Shown: positions 15,001-18,927 of the stretch, in pieces
Layout: each line of letters begins with the position of its first letter
Numbering within the stretch: position 1 is the first letter of the stretch
Source of the DNA: a virus
DNA length: 54,767 bases
IMG/VR virus record: IMGVR_UViG_3300025098_000057
Span: 1 to 54,767 of that record
Strand: one strand, 5' to 3'
Notes under the pieces: generated by a model
Seen by the model: the letters and a program-made list of their open reading frames with translations, nothing else
The model's database searches: none
What the model was told of the DNA's origin: nothing
Made by a program: the position numbers and the translations under genes

Positions 15001-15749
15001 GCGGCTTCTTCAACAGCAATAGAAGATAAAATACCAAATGTATAAGCAGACTGTAGTCCAAGATTATTTACAAAAGCCATTTTACCACCTCTTGATGAGT
15101 TACCAATCATCATAGCTCTTTCAAACTCTCTAGAACTTTCTAAATCCGCAGTTGAAAAATAATCATCACCATCAAATAAATCACCAATAGACCTATAGGC
15201 AGACATAAAACCTGTCTTCACAAGACCGCCATAAACTTTACGCATTCTAGCCATATCATCATATACGGTAGTATTTTCATTATAATATGATTCATTGTCT
15301 GAATATGGATGCCATCCAAGATCATTAAAAGCAGAACTCATATAAAACCTATCAAAACTACTACGGTCTCTATCAGCATATGCATTTGGAGTAATGTAAG
15401 CATTTAGATTTTCTCTACCAGGCTCAAAATTTAAAATATCATTTGTTAAACCATCTGTTCCTTCTTGAGTATTTAATGATGGCGGTTCTTGCTGACTTGC
15501 CGGATTGTATTCCCCAACAGCATTAGTTGGAAACGGAGTATTCATATTACCAACAGCTGGTGGAAATACATTATTTATACTACTTGAATATTTAGTCAAG
15601 CTAGTTAAATATTCAGGATCCATATCATCCCTCAGCATATCTAAAGCTGGAGGAATCTGTAATTCACTTATTGGAGTATATTGGAATTGTCTATCTGGAA
15701 CACCCGGAGCAGGTTGTGGCAAATTGTTATTCAAATTATCTTCAGCCAT
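1..15749 (-). CDS. Giant virion RNA polymerase polyprotein (crAss-like), C-terminus beyond window
   Basis: One uninterrupted frame from the ATG at 15749 to the left edge encodes at least 5249 residues; the stop lies outside. The decisive motif is DFDID at residues 4125-4129, the metal-binding signature of the beta-prime-like double-psi beta-barrel in crAss-like virion RNA polymerases (phi14:2 gp66 type). Segments resembling conserved crAss polymerase blocks precede it: LNDYL near 3455, DAQLYG near 3538 and DPSQIRVLA near 3740. HEAGH at 2167-2171 followed by a downstream EEYIMDEF suggests an embedded zincin protease. The N-terminus is Pro/Asn-rich, then has a Gly/Ala hydrophobic stretch (about 221-266), long helical regions and an acidic Ser/Pro linker (about 1236-1290). 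The start lies 2 nt after the stop of the preceding cargo gene, implying co-translation. By family knowledge it is packaged in the capsid, ejected, and transcribes early genes. The RNA polymerase call is strong; other domains are inferred. Confidence 0.88.
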   Translation of the reverse strand, partial: MAEDNLNNNLPQPAPGVPDRQFQYTPISELQIPPALDMLRDDMDPEYLTSLTKYSSSINNVFPPAVGNMNTPFPTNAVGEYNPASQQEPPSLNTQEGTDGLTNDILNFEPGRENLNAYITPNAYADRDRSSFDRFYMSSAFNDLGWHPYSDNESYYNENTTVYDDMARMRKVYGGLVKTGFMSAYRSIGDLFDGDDYFSTADLESSREFERAMMIGNSSRGGKMAFVNNLGLQSAYTFGILSSIAVEEAAIALGTLASGGSLGAAGGVRTASNIGRGLGALKDLFSVGGGARATRNMLSSMKSLSTAKGFFNAAVKRGENIANFLTPNSLQGIKAWNTTANGAQNLSNMAKVGRTFGGFYRDARALNYAASEGKMEAGMVYDEQLNEGYHALKARAEAEGRAMTTNELENIQDAAYKASYADAIGNTPFIYLSNNLLLGNALGGFNRGISRMMNNGMSGLAKKVTRVKPKINVKTGKFNKDVFGRIDAKTGIGETAKEIGAAYGRSGIKGVAGMGARGLLTYASMNVGEGIQEVYQEALAIGTRDYYNKILLDSSMAGYNAEKMSVYSAVETGITNLDSQMNERGFETFMSGFLMGGIVRGPQKLFFESLPKLYDRVANSKTYAENEKRREDYINSVMTTYNTAWNAQAEDPQAVFDMSKINLVSQVTASADINNSMVFNEMMTYKDAKDSAKFTNIYSLLDMGGVDFFREQLEDMGKMTDEELKDAIPELAPEDIKTGKARTRINNMIAQVDRLEKKYINEKDSYPNTFDPSQYKKGTKEHTLETIKFRAFEHARYIKMFADESFLDSVKRSESIMNDLSSDSVISKVAATDITNLLDIASIETEMFTLATNAASLQESLKEQEGQVAENSRKIIEFNSKKLDALNEIKTILTQAAEKPSEKETTADIEIYKQANKQELVEKLRKPFVNYLDIIAADRKGFVDGSRVDEVLMKLVDHDILTYRAKAYNKTLTYLTNPKRLNQLAADMVDGMKDVFENSRDSFKKSIEEYVSQNEINQFLNELDKAGVYPIPQEVTEFIKTNDVDVLQTFYAESGLVDPNFNAELFEDVQAIKEAYKLSQKPKEATEEEKQQTKKNDVAEKQVKLDEEVVDVLTAEGAEDIDFKYDKTNNNPFAKAMLDRLFKDYKLRQSQLKKASKKKAAWTSSLGQKYVKTYENLKKLYIAKIQDNVTEEELKSIINDDIQFGEFLNKSFESDSPSVYEILDIYDVRVKEILPNYVDEADTEADASGQTSGTFETDIDIDPDNIDFSSFPGDIDTDDSPTPSPPSAPQVETTAVAVQGKNFNVIEIAISQDDSIFRIVNKDGSAIEQDILDAGKIENNNFQRRAQANIALNILDALDLSDADPTFTFGGIEVYPGLDLKKTKGSNIGKEYVVYTSKQDIEGVKKPKLYLIPRDKYNDLVTKSKASLARTKAVLKVNENDFAKNFTIDEGETLLVGPKASRLERREAIGFYPIRLETSDGYQESAESFNARTQFILSNLTAKDVANLRFRITREENAGVETGDYNVNPTVEEANPLIKKIRSPFQVEVLLPEDQVGIMNRKLSETSLFYLTPGQTTIETIGFLPMRNIKALDKSENEIELDQPIEDKNLFYSIFKKIKGIGFEKHRDEVANNFTIQYAFENKVEDVIGNKQEVVVSFNDLQAEFDVINDFNLQLKSRYGYLKQGTKGYQENNLKELDQYTYDGATVVMTNNRVPNSTEVSTNIKFTNDTRVSVRETVKRQNAIKQQLQEAGIYESLQNMGRYVAVIKTTSGEIVGASLKSPTIQDETLDTLLLDLFTRAATTINANTNVVGGKYSVKDNGYNRRWNREFNERFYIATKKGYILNLNVTPDGSIQLELFSKRKLKKGGNLKIADFYLDQNEVKQYAKASQDRASFMDSKLKEIKEELTNYYTTLSNSPAVKPSKTLLSLVKEASTDIDLSNESFRKSFAKESGVNEIVDNTVTNLDPRVRFDYNLYLQTGLSPKDSYKDTSFIIKAGGTLTDTTSQKQSQEEEIESELGVETPTESISVDDELKKLVAKKTQLSKRLSGESKSQQVRRLKDNAEFQAVLKRINELSKGGYKIVGPNTGTMYDIAFINRSDLTTFTGWAAENLPEFITIKDIDTLENNLAEGFITLGKFSMDLKKIAGGIESLQGNIYVGARNKYKYHEAGHAVFRMLLTDEEQRSLLNAARERQMDELGEEYEKKVLEHREYFRAQGLVVPNRITSILEDSYLEEYIMDEFEVFKRNPRAAKVNSETKSWFNKLIEWIRSVLGLSKESEKDVVTEFFRDIDSGKFRNYSAVDNRFTRMELDENQELTLPNAMLLNNGVTREAFALLKIVEEDGSQRHVNQQLTDEVIRSIAARALDIQDLNADNFIEDSITQAYDEYVDLYDSERPRYNTADFVAQRQDLLDIESALLEQSDNILRGISEYLAIFDVKLEIEQELNEEAEESVGIRNVGDFNRDASMLGGVENAPVEIRKFLSTTALSRRDFFGNEELSPGVPIRIPIDPNKAFSGILKGVMNEMDQVKVLQRLDIYSQSNPNTKAVVDRIFDEFGISREEVEAGEITSTMTKPNEFNRLMKTIINFRTPYTITQRFRDEGTLHVINYSAFNRDAANSQIDSWAQAYITKRNALREEFVKNEVNDALDALLTYLDPNEASSITNVLLEEDTQYIHETLLEYVGISLSPNFIKYSILDMALSNTTTNQLEEETRVGQKEFYYGFTNVLPIEQDDIQTIKTLLADNKDLFSDTNEGMKSKMSKLSLRNAQFDENIGLSVFKNEDGNLVFGHQLPTYELSYTEELNDLENNGAKIDDLRESDTFLSENYLLKSPFFKQLSAEDRLHISRSGGSVTGKIGVDEDSNIEVGKTREAVTYGKQNGKEFLKNLIDTYFNNYNPAQGKVDTVSVITEFEGRTITEEKALAPILTRIIETSNTGNKVPLEVIKAVEKTVLENARITDEYIEAVIQNILTEFNNIQLESNPETRTQILIPDYNSDSNGLARKESTTLVDEEGEILIDDDGNPIVEYTKGYKFYEGGAEKLLKPAQGLVTDERRTSSFITSQVQAERLRNNKQKYVVYREQDAKKKINFVTEGETRKGLLSYKDESENATIHNFRVVSVNEDMTNPSIRQKYLKNFGDAIVEDKSSTHTFPIKIADKTFYTDVNQIGTFFSRSAKNKNKKFVVYEIIERKTEEEELDQALIEDLSQLGIDADTSLQEPIVDLTTGNEMYSFRSEYASSLLERDNETGEILDYDAFTQIQGAETKADIDKILKAKKISFTVDNEKIKNIVKIYIEDLISNDSPISESLFATEGPLKTEGKDKFSKQLALAISEVRDELKSKARQDGAEVGDYFIVNGYADALAEEARKAGKNQKLITLEEALSNIGSNLNEFKAYIRTRLDETYSGFAADLKNIMSDDFSSYLTSGLTTISGVETADTDKSNELLNLRKNVNYNLKQIYLNDYLMTTAWNQILHGNPAKSFSGPVNEVKRAKLKNLAIKNIQTISTFPEANITSPVEFIAAVPFEEPTNASTHSGEKIKVADAQLYGTTKSMLYELFGYGELTKPMLEILQKIELGETITEDEYFGAGGKIGFAKAQAMLHSRKLAYSDGKTQAKFSKTVLTFDYTSIDTGERVEKVLPNGETILKRVGRPNPLRPELHNLRVKLENLEEQQELLYGKNAIAVAGPLSVFKTYKYNVNPIEDLFNTEPNISPLQPENFMALDPKYYGLQLVKPTNKEEVTDPSQIRVLATAEQSDDVEVTIQGEKFKMKDIKKMYNFSNKEKLTLNYTGKRNTLFTFDIDFATDELQKSIKQGSITENLISFLKYAESSLRASQSSGQMISFFNLDDLLDKDYNLNSSITQRKFEQLFLSYFKESLKQKIPGDSAALLSDFGNGIYRRVYSLDENGIPDRQEVIRDLVYRENFGEFDGISILDGEFKSGDDKNITQSNLAKLIEESNGEGVIIIDRLRSNMKHYTDPRDENSWTGEREVETMFTAPNKEILRSANVIKDLSADAIENKFQKWIRNSNYSPKAETNIIRVDIEGFDINRSREEFASAFGFKYDKVDDTITFISQSVNIPELYSKMYGVRIPSQDKHSAQNVRVVDFLPTYYGSTIMSARELIEISGADFDIDIMYLHMKEYFEENGALLEYDNSFDHYTKYINKNVSKPGSTYSQALYRANYEGIAVEESDVLSKDALKALTILKLPKTQAEYDAYLKKHSYKVKDADGKTKIVSYPPYPAPMNNQILDFKVALLGNEAIVNADPTTGKAIAQTPADIEAFTEAWNIFREEFPELAETTNAEDLDSNTLWGKFRAFVNNKSANIGAVVLPNTYLSLIREYNIKLNQFKVKKNNKTFTTKNFLRFNQETYDSFSGNYERLENAKKGRRVQEIVSALVTVMTDNAAEQLAGKFNLNRNATALATNILEMQVPLKTTVRLINNPDIVSAYNNNSTANKAAQEIANKIIAYLQAFPELAGSDIAGSKNLKFQAAKMFRDFAYIPVKQIEITDELLGEAINNHVKWDDVSELEAAIEAGTIDVEYAQKRMNIFNEFLKANQITQFTRKMSGLMNMSKGLGTSLETVRDVSTSIKDLGLDLTDKQIEAMRVEDRPIMDLRPIMKDSFIGTYLDIHNELENVVLPTVFLSETEMFKDIVKTVTDNRDFVRSSDRSALIRDVLSYVTIKGYMYERQRRDPLLVARLSNDLLYSQQNNIVSIVEDTKRILGEETNTFLDIFSVPVGQFQEGNKTGMSMVVANTFARLTDDQRILIQSDFVKLFADGRTRQNAIDILHYMMIKDGLQLAYQGLVGALSPQVLNSYFGQIDLIHDAFKNNKKNNIPRLMGVTYDELINDFALKYPMMARASKYVTLLKTNNDNKIPIYNNELPIGVSSRDINESYVKENPETLFVIPDVESGIGVNTYSKIRKLDNVITIPYKKNIAETKGAYYKKADIEDYAQTLSDIFQKIEADMEKGRKVLLPKTFISRKELKTFKKSTSNSIITQLKGFLSENFGYSLYTGNIDQSLIGSLMNISNPNSVKVLGTSDLSIKNNSVYIDSSLANPTLIFQPFKGLMTYENVSDNAVEQLAFPRLDAKQFSKFESIRSFYRAIGIKPVEKTVKGRNITEFQFPPVLTYDFVGGAEAQTGATRKTRFVLKAVRSADPGASPLLFNSEKITRTGLYAEYVEEEVKGSYQASPIGFIFPGNIPAKSEIQATIQRANSPEGVDGSSAVDMTMDQFDTSIFESDGEDVTITPDVDT
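3363..3377 (-). other. Codons for the DFDID catalytic motif of the virion RNA polymerase
   Basis: The minus strand encodes SGADFDIDIMY here, residues 4122-4132 of the giant protein and in its frame. The three aspartates match the DxDxD metal-chelating loop of two-barrel RNA polymerases. The exact DFDID form is the one known from crAss-like virion polymerases. Confidence 0.88.
9237..9251 (-). other. Codons for a HEAGH zincin metalloprotease motif inside the giant polyprotein
   Basis: The minus strand encodes YKYHEAGHAVFRMLL with the HExxH motif at residues 2167-2171. About 70 residues downstream LEEYIMDEF resembles the ExxxD helix that supplies the third zinc ligand in many phage-type zincins. 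The family assignment rests on the motif pair only; no whole-domain comparison was possible. Confidence 0.6.
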
Positions 15750-15751
15750 AG

Positions 15752-18700
15752 TTATTGTTTTGTTTTCTTATACATTTTTAAAAACGCTGCATTATTTTGC
15801 GCATTCTTTGTTAAGCTAGTTTGAGCATTGCTGACCCATTTATCATACCACGTACCTGTAGATACCTGACCAGCTTTTTGATCAGACATAGCTTTTCTTT
15901 GAGTTAAATTTACACTTTGTGTTTGATCAGATATATATTTATTACCGTTATTATCCCAAGTATACGGAGTTACAGAACCTATAAGCTCTCCTCTTTGATT
16001 TTTATATATCCTAATATCTCCTCCAGCAGGTATTATCTTTTTATACTGATCATTTTCAGATCTATCAATGTTGTATAATACAGATGAAAAGTTATCTATC
16101 TGAGAATTTGCCATAGGATTGATATCGGAATTCTTAGGGAATGTAAAAATTATTTCATTGTATGCATTTATATCTGCTGATGCAATTTTATGTGGAGATG
16201 CGGAACCTTTACCCTTTGTACTTTTACCTTTCATAACTTCCTTCATCCACTCATTATTTACTTTAACCATATATGCAGCTCCATTTTCTACACCTGTAAC
16301 TTTTGAGTTTGCATGAGGTAAATACTTTATTTCTAAATTAGGAGTTTTACCTTTAGTTTTTGGATCCTTAATAGCTCTTAGAACTGCGGAAGATACATCA
16401 TCTAAAATTTCTTTAGATAATTCTGAACCACCTGCAAATTCTTTAATATCATTTTTAGCACCATCATAAAAATTAACACTATATTCAGATTCAGGACCCT
16501 TAGAATTATACTGTTTAAACATATTTAATGCCATAGTCAAACCAACATCACTTGCTCTAGGCGACATTGGATCAAAAGATCCTTTGTAAATATTAGTCTG
16601 ATAAACATCTCCTACATTCATTTGCTCAGGAGAATAACCTTCCATTGCCATTCTTACATTAAACTTCTCATATATAGGATCTTCTGAATATGGGTTCTCT
16701 GCTCCCCCACTGTTGACTTTTTTAAATTGTTCTAATTGCCCTTTCCAAATATCATAAAATAAATTACCATCTTTTGCTACTTTAGATCTTCTATCACGGT
16801 CTGCACGTATAAAGTCAGGTGCACCAGCAAATATAGTTGGACCCATACCCATCATCCTATTTGCTGTTTGCAATTTTACATCTGTAATAGGTTTAAGCTT
16901 ATTGTTATTCATAGCACCAGGGATAGCCTTAAATTGACTTAAATCAATGTCTGAAGCCCAAGCCTCTAGTTTAGGTAAATATTCTTCAAAACTCATTTCT
17001 ACAGTATTACCATTCTCATCTTCTTTTAAAAACATTGGTATACCTTTTTTGTACATATCTATAAATGGCTTGGCGTCTGCACTGCCTAACTTCAAAAACT
17101 TTTCAAAGTTCTTTGCATTATTAAGATCATTCGCATCAGATATTACAGTAATTCTTTCAATTTCAGAATCTGCATCATTCAAAACTTTTAAAGATTCAAT
17201 AAATGCAGGATCTGCTGACTTACCGGGACCAATAGCTAAACCATCAGCATTTAAATATGCAGTTCCGCTACCATTGCTAGTCTCTGTAACCATTCTCTTT
17301 ATAAACTTAGCTGCCGTATTAGGTTTTTCTAACAATTGCTTTTTAATTTCTTGTAGTGTACCTCTTATACCAGTTTTACCTATATTATAAATATTGTCAT
17401 CACTTGGATTAAACTGAGCATAAATATCTAAAGCAGCATCTACCCCTCTTTCAAGCTGTGTAGATTCCATTTCGCCAATAAGATCCCTATTTTTATCAAA
17501 TAAATCTCCTTCTACATCTCCCATTGTTATTTGTGACCTTGATTGCTCTATTCCACCACCCATTGCCGCATCAAAAGCTGCAGCTATAGCATTCTTTCCG
17601 CCATCTTTTAATGTTTGTTTTTCTTCTTGTAAAAGGGAGTCATACATATACTTCCTTCTTTGTTTTTCAAAATCATGGGCGTAACCAAGATCTCTTGATC
17701 TAACCGTATTTTCTTTTAAAGAAACCTTTTTATGTGTAGCAGCATATTGTGTAGCAGCAGCAAGCAAATCTTTATTCATATTTGTTTGCATTACTATATT
17801 GTATGCTCTATTCAATAAACTATTTACATCTTGAGTATCAAGACCTTTATTATCACCTAATACATTTCTGTTTCTTTTTAGTTTATTTACACTATCTAAG
17901 TAAGCAGCTTCAACATCACTCATTTGCTGCTCTTCTTCAGAACCAGGTATAATACCTTGTTGTTGTTTATATGAATCCCATGATACAAGAACTGATCTTT
18001 CATTTGCAGCTTTCTCAGCAAGCATTACATTTTGAGCAGCAAGTTGCTGTTCATATGCACCTATTGTTTCAGTGGCCCATGCTGCTTGTGCTTGTTTAAC
18101 ATCTGCAAACTGACCAGACTCAATAGCATCTTTAGCAAAATCTCTAGATCTAACATATGTATCTGCATAGTAAGCATTTCTTACTTGAGGATCATCTAGC
18201 AAAGCATTTTGCATATCAAACATAGCTTGCTTAGTAATAAGTTCACCATTTTGTTGTGTTACAACCCAATCAGGATTAGCAGGATCCACATAATCTATTT
18301 CAACATCATAACCTTGAGCTTCTAGATAAGCTTTACCTCTTTGGAATAAATCTGCATCTGGTATGTATTCAGGAAGCGCCATTTGCAAAGCTTCTTGTTC
18401 AGATGCATTTACAAAGTCTTCCATATCATATTCCATCTTTCTAACACCAGTATCCCAATATTGCTCTCTAACAGAAGCATCAGATGAGTTTCTCATCATG
18501 TTTACCTTAGACCTTTCATTTATATATTGTCTAGTTTGAACAAGGTCTTTAACAATCAAATCGTCTTCAAAGAATGGTTTGAATATTGCTCTAGCTGCTT
18601 CTGCATTTTGCATTACAGATAAATCCATTCCAGAAGCTTTTTCTAACTGAGGAGCTAACGTCTCAGCAAATTGATTTCTCATTTCTTGAGTATCACCTCT

Positions 18701-18868
18701 TGATAAGTCGCCATATACAACTTTACTATATAGATCATTTACTGCTTTATAGTTAGTATTATATCTATTAGTTTTTACATCAAGTATATTTGATAAGAAC
18801 TTATAGTCCGGAGTAAACGGTTTGAAGTCCGGCATATATGATTTGACGCCTGGTATATAAGTTGCCAT
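15752..18868 (-). CDS. Putative capsid cargo / internal virion protein (1038 aa)
   Basis: This large, mostly helical protein lies directly upstream of the giant RNA polymerase, with only 2 nt between its stop and the polymerase ATG. Its N-terminus is rich in Pro and aromatic residues (MATYIPGVKSYMPDFKPFTP). A long Glu/Gln/Lys-rich helical region with coiled-coil character covers about residues 40-400, and a mixed alpha/beta C-terminal part follows. I see no catalytic motif, signal peptide or membrane segment. In Crassvirales the very large proteins between the muzzle gene and the polymerase are packaged cargo; that role is inferred from position, size and composition. The ATG at 18868 is preceded by 59 nt of A/T-rich spacer. 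It could instead be a polymerase partner. Confidence 0.62.
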   Translation of the reverse strand: MATYIPGVKSYMPDFKPFTPDYKFLSNILDVKTNRYNTNYKAVNDLYSKVVYGDLSRGDTQEMRNQFAETLAPQLEKASGMDLSVMQNAEAARAIFKPFFEDDLIVKDLVQTRQYINERSKVNMMRNSSDASVREQYWDTGVRKMEYDMEDFVNASEQEALQMALPEYIPDADLFQRGKAYLEAQGYDVEIDYVDPANPDWVVTQQNGELITKQAMFDMQNALLDDPQVRNAYYADTYVRSRDFAKDAIESGQFADVKQAQAAWATETIGAYEQQLAAQNVMLAEKAANERSVLVSWDSYKQQQGIIPGSEEEQQMSDVEAAYLDSVNKLKRNRNVLGDNKGLDTQDVNSLLNRAYNIVMQTNMNKDLLAAATQYAATHKKVSLKENTVRSRDLGYAHDFEKQRRKYMYDSLLQEEKQTLKDGGKNAIAAAFDAAMGGGIEQSRSQITMGDVEGDLFDKNRDLIGEMESTQLERGVDAALDIYAQFNPSDDNIYNIGKTGIRGTLQEIKKQLLEKPNTAAKFIKRMVTETSNGSGTAYLNADGLAIGPGKSADPAFIESLKVLNDADSEIERITVISDANDLNNAKNFEKFLKLGSADAKPFIDMYKKGIPMFLKEDENGNTVEMSFEEYLPKLEAWASDIDLSQFKAIPGAMNNNKLKPITDVKLQTANRMMGMGPTIFAGAPDFIRADRDRRSKVAKDGNLFYDIWKGQLEQFKKVNSGGAENPYSEDPIYEKFNVRMAMEGYSPEQMNVGDVYQTNIYKGSFDPMSPRASDVGLTMALNMFKQYNSKGPESEYSVNFYDGAKNDIKEFAGGSELSKEILDDVSSAVLRAIKDPKTKGKTPNLEIKYLPHANSKVTGVENGAAYMVKVNNEWMKEVMKGKSTKGKGSASPHKIASADINAYNEIIFTFPKNSDINPMANSQIDNFSSVLYNIDRSENDQYKKIIPAGGDIRIYKNQRGELIGSVTPYTWDNNGNKYISDQTQSVNLTQRKAMSDQKAGQVSTGTWYDKWVSNAQTSLTKNAQNNAAFLKMYKKTKQ

Positions 18869-18927
18869 ATTACTAAATTAATAAAATTTATATCATTTTT
18901 AAATTAATGCAAATACACTTTTAATGT

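Noticed and set aside
1-15749. Possible stop-codon reassignment (TAG or TGA), known in some crAss-like phages
   Set aside because: The long genes contain no in-frame TAG, TGA or TAA, and both TAG and TGA are used as sensible gene ends (for example TAG at 34040 and 24313, TGA at 41972 and 41737). Standard code explains everything.
14718-15819. Plus-strand open frames of about 70-105 codons near 14.7-15.8 kb
   Set aside because: They lie antisense inside the giant polymerase gene and the 1038-aa gene, have low-complexity Ser/Phe-rich translations typical of reversed coding sequence, and lack upstream signals.
16947-17390. 147-codon plus-strand frame
   Set aside because: It is fully antisense to the 1038-aa cargo gene, and its composition mirrors the reverse complement of a helical protein.
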